Below the pieces are notes generated by a model, which saw only the letters and a program-made list of their open reading frames with translations, ran no database searches and was not told the origin of the DNA. DNA of 64,000 nucleotides from positions 620,001-684,000 of the forward strand of contig NZ_CASCJC010000001.1 of assembly GCF_949152225.1 (NCBI RefSeq), in the 5' to 3' direction. Position numbers and translations under genes: made by a program. Shown here piece after piece: positions 53,270-61,162 of this stretch. The stretch's first letter is position 1. Every line of letters begins with the position of its first letter. The stretch is from Ligilactobacillus sp900765635. Its GTDB lineage: Bacteria; Bacillota; Bacilli; Lactobacillales; Lactobacillaceae.

Positions 53270-54692
53270 TGATATGTACCCTCTTTACTGGACATCCAGT
53301 AAGGAGGGTTATTTTTATGCGCTACTCGCAAGAATATAAAATAAAATGTATCGAATTATACCGAGAAGGTAAATGGCCTGAAACACCAGATGGAATCAAA
53401 ATATGGTGAGAAAATGGGCTCGAATGCAAGAAGTACATGATTTTGATATCTTAAAACACAAGAATTTCAATAAAAATTGGACTCCTGAAAAAAATTCAAA
53501 TTAATTTCTCAAATGATTGCTGAAAAAGCTATTCAAGCAGGTATTAATGGTGGTTTATTGTATCAATGGGTTCGAAAATATAAGATTTATGGTTATAATG
53601 GTCTTGGAAATAAAAAGAAAGGTCGAAAATTCAGGAGCCCAACTATGAAAAAAGAGATATGCAAAAACCAAGAAAACTTAAAAAAAGCGAATATGAAGAG
53701 CTCATTCGGTTAAGAGCCGAAAATGAATATATTAAGACCAAAATTGCAGTGATAAAAAAAGGATCGCCTTGAGGCACGAAAAGTGGGCTGCGCAACTCAA
53801 GGCCAAAAAGCAGCGCTCATCAAAGAACTCCGGAAAGAAGGATATCAATTAAAGTATCTTTTAAAAGCCATGCGAATGGCTAGATCTACCTATTATTTTG
53901 AGATAAATAAAGTTGATGTTGTAAAAGTTAGAAACAAAGGATTGATCGCTAAGATTCAAGAAATATTTGAACGCAACAAAAGTAGATATGGCGTGCGTAG
54001 AGTTCACAAAGAACTAGTGAATTGTGGATATAATGTAAATCATAAACGAGTTCAACGTCTTATGCATAATATGAACTTGTTAGGAAAAACACCAAAACGT
54101 AGTTATCATTCTTATAAAGGTAAAGTCGGAAAAAGCACAGATAATATCATAGATAGAGATTTCAGCACACCTGCACCATTACAAAAATGGGCTACAGATG
54201 TATCGCAGTTTAGTTTTTCATGGGGAAAGTGTTATATTTCTCTAATTCTAGATATGAATACAAATGAGATTATTTCCTATGATTTGTCGTTAAATCCAAA
54301 CTTAGAACAAATTAAACGAATGCTTGATATGGCCTTTAAAAAATTCCCATCTATAGAAGGACTAATATTGCATTCTGATCAAGGATAGCAGTATCAGCAC
54401 GCGTATTTCAGAAATACCTTAAAAGAACACGGGATTATTCAATCGATGTCACGGAAAGGCAACTGTTATGATAATTGTGTCATGGAGACTTTCTTTGGAA
54501 GACTTAAAAATGAGGTCTTTTATGGATATGAAAAAGATCACAGCTCATTTAATTATTAGTAAATATATCGATTACTATAACAATCAAAGGATTAAAGCCA
54601 AAACAAAATGGATGCCTCCTGTAAAATACAAGGAAGCATCCATAGGATAATTTATTAAATTTTAACGTGTCCAGAAAACTGGGTACACATCA
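53270..54692 (+). mobile_element. Defective IS3-family element, copy 2 (1423 bp)
   Basis: The same element as at 33269, in the same orientation. The ends are TGATATGTACCC and, inverted, TGATGTGTACCC. GTC flanks it on both sides (53267-53269, 54693-54695), different from the ATT of copy 1, so it is a separate insertion. About 20 substitutions and one deleted base (GAAAAAAATTC for GAAGAAAAATTC near 53488) separate the copies. It is inserted in the loop of a terminator. Confidence 0.92.
53317..54650 (+). pseudogene. Broken IS3-family transposase (orfA and orfB), copy 2
   Basis: It shares with copy 1 the TGA after GIK-W, the OrfA frame change, the TAG after HSDQG (54386-54388) and the frameshift before SKYIDYYNNQRI. 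The first TGA of copy 1 is CGA here (YREG), but an extra one-base deletion near 53488 damages OrfA further. No single frame could make a full transposase. Confidence 0.88.
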
Positions 54693-54703
54693 GTCTAGGC
54701 TGA

Positions 54704-54716
54704 TGAAGAGGTTTTT
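54704..54716. terminator. Right arm of the IS-split terminator
   Basis: TGAAGAGGTTTTT completes a perfect 13-bp stem with 53251-53263 once the IS and one GTC are removed; the loop would then be about 14 bases. Confidence 0.8.
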
Positions 54717-54727
54717 ATTATATATGA

Positions 54728-54800
54728 TTGGGCATACAGGGTTCGAACCTGTAAATTATGGATTCAGAGTCCACTGCCTTACCAATTTGGCGAATGCCCA
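54728..54800 (-). tRNA. tRNA-Gln (anticodon CTG)
   Basis: Minus-strand cloverleaf: acceptor TGGGCAT/ATGCCCA perfect, anticodon stem TGGA/TCCA with loop CTCTGAA giving CTG, T arm with TTCGAAC, discriminator A, no CCA. It decodes CAG. Its promoter is at 54818-54847. Confidence 0.92.
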
Positions 54801-54817
54801 ATAAAATCAACTTCTTT

Positions 54818-54847
54818 AGTATAGACCTTTTTTGAAATAGTTGTCAA
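54818..54847 (-). promoter_or_regulatory. Promoter of tRNA-Gln
   Basis: Minus-strand TTGACA (rc of 54842-54847) and TATACT (rc of 54818-54823) with an 18-base spacer; the tRNA 5' end is 17 bases past the -10. Confidence 0.8.
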
Positions 54848-54873
54848 CCGACAAAATATCTATTTTGACGCAT

Positions 54874-54920
54874 AAAAATAAGCTTTACTTCACGATTCTG
54901 TGAAATAAAGCTTATTTTTT
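54874..54920 (-). terminator. Terminator of the M42 peptidase gene
   Basis: AATAAGCTTTAcTTCAC (54877-54893) and GTGAAaTAAAGCTTATT (54900-54916) pair over 17 bases with one mismatch around GATTCT. A-rich sequence on the left gives the U-tract for the minus-strand gene. Confidence 0.88.
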
Positions 54921-56005
54921 TAATCTGCTAATTTAAAAGATGCAATTGTTTTTTCGTCTAATTCTTTAAGAACATTAACCGCAATTTTAACGGCGTTTTG
55001 GTAATCACTCAAAGCTGCCCAATTATAGGCGGTATGTTCGTAACGCACAGGGATACCTAAAACGATTGTTGGAGCTCCGTTCCAGTATGCAATGGCAGCT
55101 CCATTCATTCCTCCACCTGTTCTAACAGAACGTGTGTAAGGGATATTAAGTTTATCAGCAAGATTAGCTGCGAATTCTTCAAAAATCGGATTGGCAATGA
55201 ATGTTGTATCTAAATCACGTAACATTGGTCCGCGTTTTAAACCTGTTTGAGCCAACCAATCAGGGGTGAAAGTATCATCACATGGACAACCTTCAAAAAC
55301 AATTGCTAAGTCGGGATTAAGCTTGCGTGCTGTAACATGAGCACCTCGTAAGCCGACTTCTTCTTGGCTTGATAAGGCAGCTGTCACATCGACTGCTAAA
55401 TTTTGACCTTGTAATTGATCTAAAACATCGATCAATGCTGCTGCTCCAAGGCGATTATCAAAATCTTTGCCTAAGAATAGGCCTGTTTGCTCAAAATATT
55501 CACAAGTAGCATCGACAAAGATTGGGCACCCTGTGTTAATCTTATATTCATCGATTGTTTCTTGCCGACTGGATGAACCAACATCGATTGACATTTCGGC
55601 AATTACAGGGACTTGATTTAACTCTTCTTTAGTCATGAAGTGAGGTGGCTTGGTTGCAACAACTCCTTTGATATATTTGCCTTCTTTATTTTTGATGACA
55701 ACTTTAGTGGCAGGAATATTTGTAGGAACCCAGCCACCAAGTGTGGCAAATTTAATTAAACCGTTGGGACGAACGGCTTGAACAATAAAACCAACCGAAT
55801 CAGAATGAGCATCGAGTTGAACAAGAGGCTTTTGTCCATTGTTTTCATGGCGTGCGACATATGCATTAAATAAGCCATCGACTTCGGTTTGACCATATTT
55901 TTTAGCATAGCTCAAGAAGCGTTTAACCATGGCTTGTTCGAAACCAGGTACGCTATATTCATCGGCAAATTCCTTGATTAAATTGATTTGTGAAGTTTTG
56001 TCCAA
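54920..56005 (-). CDS. pepA: M42 family metallopeptidase (glutamyl aminopeptidase-like)
   Basis: Two-zinc aminopeptidase of the PepA/FrvX (M42) family, which forms cytoplasmic dodecamers and trims peptides, often with acidic N-termini. Metal ligands are in LDAHSDSVGF, GKDFDNRLGAAAL (Asp), SSQEEVGLRGA (catalytic and metal Glu) and the C-terminal His in RYEHTAYNW. I start it at TTG 56005 (361 residues), 8 bases after AAAGGTGG; the in-frame GTG at 56017 lies inside that site. The gene symbol is by family, and the peptide preference is unproven. Confidence 0.86.
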   Translation of the reverse strand: MDKTSQINLIKEFADEYSVPGFEQAMVKRFLSYAKKYGQTEVDGLFNAYVARHENNGQKPLVQLDAHSDSVGFIVQAVRPNGLIKFATLGGWVPTNIPATKVVIKNKEGKYIKGVVATKPPHFMTKEELNQVPVIAEMSIDVGSSSRQETIDEYKINTGCPIFVDATCEYFEQTGLFLGKDFDNRLGAAALIDVLDQLQGQNLAVDVTAALSSQEEVGLRGAHVTARKLNPDLAIVFEGCPCDDTFTPDWLAQTGLKRGPMLRDLDTTFIANPIFEEFAANLADKLNIPYTRSVRTGGGMNGAAIAYWNGAPTIVLGIPVRYEHTAYNWAALSDYQNAVKIAVNVLKELDEKTIASFKLAD

Positions 56006-56017
56006 AATGAGGACCAC

Positions 56018-56364
56018 CTTTCATGAAAAAATAACTGATATTTTTAATTCTACCACCGTGGTGATTAAAATTGGTAATTTTTTTGAATATTTAAATGTTA
56101 TATTTTATTACATTTAAATGTAAATTTAATTTTTGGGGAAAATGCTTTTATATTAAATGGAAACACTATTTTTGATGATTTATTATATAACATGTATGAA
56201 AAAGGGTAGAGGAGTGATGTGGAAAAATATTATTTTTTTAAAAAGTTCCTCATAACGCTGAAAACCTTGTTAAATAAGTGTTTTCTTCCTTTTGGAGGGC
56301 TGGAAAAGAAAACATAGTTTATTTTAACTGAGGTTTTATGTATCATTTTATGACAAAGATATGC
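56018..56364. other. Divergent intergenic region of pepA and glnP
   Basis: No gene. It contains TTACATTT-AAATGTAA (56108-56123), a perfect 16-bp palindrome; ACCAC-C-GTGGT (about 56054-56064), a smaller one nearer pepA; and a hairpin GTTTTCTTCC...GGAAAAGAAAAC around 56279-56311 without a U-tract. These are probably promoters and operators for the two divergent genes. Confidence 0.5.
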
Positions 56365-56370
56365 TATACT
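56362..56370 (+). promoter_or_regulatory. Extended -10 promoter of glnPQ
   Basis: TGCTATACT (56362-56370) is an extended -10 element 33 bases before the glnP start. It shows that a reading of the gene beginning at 56361 cannot be right. Confidence 0.7.
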
Positions 56371-56402
56371 TAATATTATTAAAAAAGATTGGGGAAGATA
56401 TG

Positions 56403-57857
56403 ATGAAAAAATTTATTACAACGGTTAGTCTGATTTTTAGTGTGTGCTTAGCTTTCGTCTTCTTCCAGTCAACGACAGCTAATGCAAAAGAAAAAACGTA
56501 TGTTATTGATACAGACGTAACTTTCCCACCGTTTGTGTATGCTAATGCAGACAATAAATATGTCGGAATTGATATGGATTTAATACGGGCAATCGCTAAA
56601 GAAGAAGGGTTTAAGGTTGATATTAAACCAGTTGGCTTTAATGCTGCGATTCAATCGGTAAGTTCTGGTCAAGCAGATGCAATGATTGCTGGGATGACGA
56701 TTACAAATGAACGTAAGCAAAAGTTTGACTTTTCTGATCCATATTATTCTTCAGGAATTGTAATGGCAGTTAAGCCAGGATCTGGAATTAAGAGTCTTAA
56801 AGACTTGAAAGGTAAAAATGTTGCGGTTAAAACTGGAACAGCTGGGGCGGATTATGCAAACTCCATTAAGGATAAGTATGGTTTTACAACGACAACATTT
56901 GATGATTCTGATAGTGTTTATAATGATGTTAAAAATGAAAATTCCGTAGCATGTTTTGATGACAGTGCAGTTTTAGAATATGGCGTTAAGACCGGGCTAG
57001 GCTTAGAAATTGCTACAAAGCCGACCGATATTGGTGATTATGGTTTTGCTGTAAAAAAAGGTGAAAATCAAGAATTATTAGCAAAATTCAATGCGGGTTT
57101 AAAGAAACTCAAAGAAAACGGTGAATATAACAAGATTATCCAACGTTATGTAGGGAAAAAAGCAACTGTTGCCAAAAAACAAGCTACTGCCAAACAAGGC
57201 GATAGCCATACTATTTTAGGCTTGTTAAAAGAAAATAAAGAAGTTTTGTGGGATGGAGTTTTAGAAACCTTAAAATTAACCGTAGTTTCAATCATTGGAG
57301 CAACTATTTTTGGTGTTTTCCTAGGTCTTTTGGGAGTAGTACCTAATAAATTTGCGCGTGGAGTATCAACTACGATTATTTATATTTTCCGTGGGTTACC
57401 ATTGATTGTTTTAGCACTGTTTATTTATAATGGTATTCCTAGTCTAACAGGTTCAAAGATTCCGGCTTTTATTGCAGGGGTTATCACTTTAACTTTGAAT
57501 GAAGGTGCCTATACAGCGGCTTTTGTTAAAGGTGGAATTGAATCAATTGATAAAGGACAAATGGAAGCTGCAAGAAGTTTAGGTTTGCCGTTTGGCAAGG
57601 CGATGCGTAGGGTTATCTTACCGCAAGGGATTAAAGTGATGATTCCATCATTTATCAATCAATTTATTATTACTTTGAAAGATACCTCGATTTTATCAGT
57701 AATTGGGTTATTAGAATTGACACAAACTGGTAAAATCATTATTGCACGTAACCTTGAAGGCTTTAGAATCTGGGCGATTGTAGCCGTGATTTATTTACTT
57801 TTAATAACGTTATTGACATTATTATCTAACTGGGTTAAAAGGAGGATTCACAACTAA
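56403..57857 (+). CDS. glnP: Amino-acid ABC transporter, fused substrate-binding and permease protein
   Basis: Signal peptide (residues 1-26), then a type-3 extracellular solute-binding domain (about 28-255; VIDTDVTFPPFVYA and IAGMTITNERKQKFDFSDPYY), then a permease domain (about 275-484) with the EAA loop EAARSLGLPFGKAMRRVILPQ that docks on the ATPase. This fusion is the GlnP architecture described in Lactococcus, where it takes up glutamine, glutamate or asparagine. The start is ATG 56403, 5 bases after GGGGAAG. Its last base overlaps the start of the ATPase gene. Confidence 0.9.
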   Translation: MKKFITTVSLIFSVCLAFVFFQSTTANAKEKTYVIDTDVTFPPFVYANADNKYVGIDMDLIRAIAKEEGFKVDIKPVGFNAAIQSVSSGQADAMIAGMTITNERKQKFDFSDPYYSSGIVMAVKPGSGIKSLKDLKGKNVAVKTGTAGADYANSIKDKYGFTTTTFDDSDSVYNDVKNENSVACFDDSAVLEYGVKTGLGLEIATKPTDIGDYGFAVKKGENQELLAKFNAGLKKLKENGEYNKIIQRYVGKKATVAKKQATAKQGDSHTILGLLKENKEVLWDGVLETLKLTVVSIIGATIFGVFLGLLGVVPNKFARGVSTTIIYIFRGLPLIVLALFIYNGIPSLTGSKIPAFIAGVITLTLNEGAYTAAFVKGGIESIDKGQMEAARSLGLPFGKAMRRVILPQGIKVMIPSFINQFIITLKDTSILSVIGLLELTQTGKIIIARNLEGFRIWAIVAVIYLLLITLLTLLSNWVKRRIHN

Positions 57858-58597
57858 TGGAAGAATTAAAGGTTAATGTTTCAAATTTAAAGAAAAGTTA
57901 TGGCAGTAATGAAGTCTTAAAAGATATTGATTTTAAGGTCAAAGCTAATGAAGTAGTTGTGTTGATTGGGCCTTCTGGTTCTGGTAAAAGTACACTTTTG
58001 CGTTGCTTAAATCGCTTAGAAGAACCAACATCTGGTCAGATTATTATTGATGGTAACGACATAAGTAATCCTAAGACAGATATCGATAAGGCTAGAGAAG
58101 ATATCGGAATGGTGTTTCAACATTTTAACTTGTTTAACAATCTGACGGTTGGTCAAAATATTATGTTAGCACCAGTTGAACTAGGGAAAATGTCTAAAGA
58201 TGAAGCTAAAAAAGTGGCCTACCAATTACTTGAAACAGTTGGTTTAACTGATAAATTTGATGCGATGCCATCGTTATTATCTGGGGGACAAAAACAAAGA
58301 GTTGCGATTGCTAGGGCGTTAGCAATGAATCCTGATATCATGTTATTTGATGAACCAACTAGTGCGCTTGATCCAGAAATGGTCGGAGATGTTTTAGAAG
58401 TTATGAAAGCTCTAGCCAAAGATGGGATGACGATGGTGGTAGTGACTCATGAGATGGGATTTGCTAAAGAAGTGGCTGATCGTGTAGTCTTTATGGCCGA
58501 TGGATACGTGGTTGAAGAAGGTACACCGCAAGAAGTGTTTGATAATCCGCAACATGAACGCACAAAAGCATTTTTAAATAAAGTTATTAACATTTAG
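57857..58597 (+). CDS. glnQ: Amino-acid ABC transporter ATP-binding protein
   Basis: ATPase partner of GlnP. Walker A GPSGSGKST near residue 36, Q-loop MVFQHFNLF, signature LSGGQKQRVAIARAL, Walker B MLFDEPTSALDPE and switch His THEMGFAKEVADRV are all present; 246 residues is normal. Overlap with glnP by one base (TAATG) implies coupled translation. Confidence 0.94.
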   Translation: MEELKVNVSNLKKSYGSNEVLKDIDFKVKANEVVVLIGPSGSGKSTLLRCLNRLEEPTSGQIIIDGNDISNPKTDIDKAREDIGMVFQHFNLFNNLTVGQNIMLAPVELGKMSKDEAKKVAYQLLETVGLTDKFDAMPSLLSGGQKQRVAIARALAMNPDIMLFDEPTSALDPEMVGDVLEVMKALAKDGMTMVVVTHEMGFAKEVADRVVFMADGYVVEEGTPQEVFDNPQHERTKAFLNKVINI

Positions 58598-58616
58598 TTA
58601 AAAAGGTGGATTCGCA

Positions 58617-58883
58617 ATGATTAAAACATTATTAGTGATGCATGATGCTAAACATGATGATTATTATCGTATGAATAAAACTTTTTTTGAAAGTTTACCT
58701 TGTGTTGGCCAATACATCTACAATTCAGATGGCTTAGCTTATCGTGTCCAAGAGGTTGTTAATTTAGCAGGTTATGTTTCTAGTAAGGGAGTAGTTGCGA
58801 TTTTAGTAGTACAATCAGCTGCCAAGGATGCACCAGTTAATAATTTATATGGTTTAGATATTGAACAAGATTTAGATGATTAA
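58617..58883 (+). CDS. Hypothetical protein, 88 residues, in the glnPQ unit
   Basis: I do not recognise it. It is soluble, opens IKTLLVMHDAKHDDYYRMNK, has a valine-rich strand (VVAILVVQSAAK) and an acidic end (YGLDIEQDLDD). AAAGGTGGA precedes the ATG. It begins 20 bases after glnQ and is followed by the only terminator of the unit, so it is probably co-transcribed with the transporter. Its link to amino-acid uptake is inferred from position alone. Confidence 0.65.
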   Translation: MIKTLLVMHDAKHDDYYRMNKTFFESLPCVGQYIYNSDGLAYRVQEVVNLAGYVSSKGVVAILVVQSAAKDAPVNNLYGLDIEQDLDD

Positions 58884-58884
58884 T

Positions 58885-58922
58885 AAAAAACTCAGGCTGA
58901 CAAATGTAAGCCTGAGTTTTTT
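58885..58922. terminator. Bidirectional terminator
   Basis: AAAAAACTCAGGCT and AGCCTGAGTTTTTT pair perfectly over 14 bases. It serves the glnPQ unit on the plus strand and the convergent gene at 58921 on the minus strand. Confidence 0.92.
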
Positions 58923-59265
58923 AGCTTAATAGTTCTTCGTAAGAAATTTCGATGAAATAAGTTTCTTGTTTTGTTAAATAAGCTGTAGTTAACCAGATTT
59001 CATTGTATTTAAGTGATGCTTTGGTAACTTTATGCCACAAGTTTTCTAGTAATTGCTGGTGTTTTTGTTGTGCTGTAGGATACAAGCACCAAGAATCTAG
59101 CATATTGCATTGAAAGTAGCGTTGATAGTCGATTTGAAAATCAAAATTTTTAGGAATGAAGATTTGAATCACGTTGCAATAACTTGTTTTTGAAAAAACA
59201 ACTTTATTTGGATTACGATAAATATATGTTAATAAATCAAAGATAGTTGCAGAATGTTTGGTCAC
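58921..59265 (-). CDS. Hypothetical protein, 114 residues
   Basis: I do not recognise it. It is rich in aromatic residues, and alternating strands and one long amphipathic helix (QQKHQQLLENLWHKVTKASLKY) are visible, with no signal peptide or membrane helix. AGGAGGTTTG precedes the ATG. It is convergent with the glnPQ unit and stands alone. Confidence 0.6.
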   Translation of the reverse strand: MTKHSATIFDLLTYIYRNPNKVVFSKTSYCNVIQIFIPKNFDFQIDYQRYFQCNMLDSWCLYPTAQQKHQQLLENLWHKVTKASLKYNEIWLTTAYLTKQETYFIEISYEELLS

Positions 59266-59452
59266 TATTACAAACCTCCTTTTTAAAACTTTTTCTTATT
59301 TATTGTACCAGTTTTTAAAGGAGAAAAAAACCAATCTGTTCATTAAAAAGTATTTAAAAATAAGGATAATAAATCGCGTAAATCTTTTGAATACTTAGGC
59401 TTAACGTATTATAATCAAAGTATAATTTTTAATGGGAAGGAGGTAGATTTAA

Positions 59453-60115
59453 ATGGCAGTTGTTCATTTTTATTTGGTACGGCATGGACAAACGCGGCTC
59501 AATCGCTCTAAAAGATTACAAGGCATAACCAATTCACCACTAACCAAAAAAGGGATTCGTATGGCAAGACGCTTAGGTTATGAGTTGCGTGATGTGAAGT
59601 TTACAGCGGTCTATACAAGTGATTTAAAACGTACAAAAGAGACCGCAAATTATATTTTGAGTGAAAACAAACAAAACTATACACCGATTTATAGTGATCC
59701 GGATTTACGTGAGTTAAGTTTTGGGAAATTTGAAGAAGCTAAAAATATCAAGATGATTCCGGTTGCGTTGCGAACATTAGGAGTTAAACGGATCTTACAA
59801 GCTTTCATGAATCAAGAGCATGTGGCTGAGTTGACAGAATTGTTTCGCACGATGGATGGTACAGAGCAAATAGAAGACTCTGCACATTTAAATCTGCGCA
59901 TGACACGTGCTTTAGAAACAATCGCAAAGCAATATCAAGAAGAGGAATGCAATATTTTGATTGTAACACATGGGTTGATTTTATCGAATTTTATTGAAGG
60001 TTTACGTGGAGACGTTCCTTTGTTTTTATTGGATAATTCACGGGCTAGTCGTGTTGATTATCAAAATGGGCGTTTTACGATCGTTTATATCAATCAATTG
60101 AAACAAGATGGGTGA
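59453..60115 (+). CDS. Histidine phosphatase family protein
   Basis: Phosphoglycerate-mutase-like phosphatase with RHGQTRLN at the N-terminus, YTSDLKRTKETA, and ILIVTHGLILSNF carrying the second catalytic His; 220 residues. Substrate unknown. GGGAAGGAGG precedes the ATG. It is 9 bases before the beta-lactamase-fold gene. It is paralogous to the gene at 14163 in family only; the two are not close relatives by eye. Confidence 0.85.
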   Translation: MAVVHFYLVRHGQTRLNRSKRLQGITNSPLTKKGIRMARRLGYELRDVKFTAVYTSDLKRTKETANYILSENKQNYTPIYSDPDLRELSFGKFEEAKNIKMIPVALRTLGVKRILQAFMNQEHVAELTELFRTMDGTEQIEDSAHLNLRMTRALETIAKQYQEEECNILIVTHGLILSNFIEGLRGDVPLFLLDNSRASRVDYQNGRFTIVYINQLKQDG

Positions 60116-60124
60116 AAATAAGTA

Positions 60125-61123
60125 ATGATTTATCCAAAGACAACACGTTTGTTACATGAATTACAAGAAAATAAAATAGTTCCAGGAGTTTCATATGCGC
60201 TTTTTGCCTCGGGAAAATTTCAAAGTGAATCTTTTGGATTTAGTCAAATTTTACCATGCAAAAAATTTTTAAAGCCAAATATGTTGTATGATGTAGCTTC
60301 TCTGACTAAGGTCATTGGGACGACAACGGTAATTTTAAAATTATTAGAACAACGCAAGATAGCGTTGGATGAACCGATTTGTCGGTATCTTTCACGATTT
60401 AAAGATAAACGTGTGACTGTACGTCATTTGCTGACACATACTTCTGCAATTAATGGTTACATAAAAAATCGTAATCAATTAGCAGCGTCTGATTTGTTAA
60501 CGGCACTGTATGGTTTAGAAGTAGGGGATTGGATAGGGGAAAAAGTAGTTTATTCAGATATCGGTTTGATTTTTTTAGGCGAGATTATTGAGCATTTTTA
60601 TCAAAGACCTGTACAAGAAGTTATCGTAACAGAAGTTTTAACGCCTTTAGAAATGTTTGATAGTACATTTGAACCTACAGATCTAAGCATGTGTGTACCG
60701 ACACAATTAGATGAAAAAAGAGGTTTGATTTGTGGACAAGTCCATGATCCTAAAGCTTTTATCTTAAAAAAACATTGTGGTTCAGCAGGGTTATTTAGTT
60801 CATTAAACGATTTGGTGAAATTTAGCCAATGGTTGTTAGATTCAAAAGATCAAAGAGTACTTACACCAAAGACAATTGAGCTATTGTTTGCCGACCAAAC
60901 TCCAAATAACAAATTAGGACGGTCGTTAGGTTGGGATTTGCGCTTTAATAAAAAAGGTGCTTTGTGTTTATACCATACAGGATTTACCGGAACTTTTATG
61001 TTATTGGATCGAAGCGAACAAAAAGGTTTGATCGTGTTAACGAATCGAATTCATCCAACTGGGGTTAATCAGCTTTTTTTGGATAAGCGTGATGAAATTG
61101 TGATGACATATTTAAATGAATAA
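60125..61123 (+). CDS. Serine hydrolase, class C beta-lactamase / PBP4* fold
   Basis: Member of the beta-lactamase-related serine hydrolase family. The nucleophile motif SLTK (S-x-x-K) follows YDVA near residue 59, YSD stands in the YxN position, and HTG is the KTG-box equivalent near the C-terminus. No signal peptide is visible, so it is probably cytoplasmic or peripheral; an esterase or D-amino-acid peptidase activity is possible, and resistance to beta-lactams should not be inferred. 332 residues. It shares a unit with the upstream phosphatase. Confidence 0.85.
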   Translation: MIYPKTTRLLHELQENKIVPGVSYALFASGKFQSESFGFSQILPCKKFLKPNMLYDVASLTKVIGTTTVILKLLEQRKIALDEPICRYLSRFKDKRVTVRHLLTHTSAINGYIKNRNQLAASDLLTALYGLEVGDWIGEKVVYSDIGLIFLGEIIEHFYQRPVQEVIVTEVLTPLEMFDSTFEPTDLSMCVPTQLDEKRGLICGQVHDPKAFILKKHCGSAGLFSSLNDLVKFSQWLLDSKDQRVLTPKTIELLFADQTPNNKLGRSLGWDLRFNKKGALCLYHTGFTGTFMLLDRSEQKGLIVLTNRIHPTGVNQLFLDKRDEIVMTYLNE

Positions 61124-61160
61124 AAGCGAAGTGAGACATTTTGTCAAACTTCGCTTTTTG
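61122..61160. terminator. Bidirectional terminator
   Basis: AAAAGCGAAGTgaGAC and GTCaAACTTCGCTTTTT pair around a T-rich loop. It lies between the convergent hydrolase gene and gatD. Confidence 0.9.
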
Positions 61161-61162
61161 CT

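Noticed and set aside
33250..54720. The two IS copies as parts of a segmental duplication
   Set aside because: Similarity stops exactly at the IS ends, the flanking genes differ, and each copy has its own 3-bp target duplication.
60125..61123. Beta-lactam resistance gene
   Set aside because: The S-x-x-K fold is shared by many esterases and peptidases, the protein has no export signal, and YSD replaces YxN. Family membership alone does not support a resistance call.
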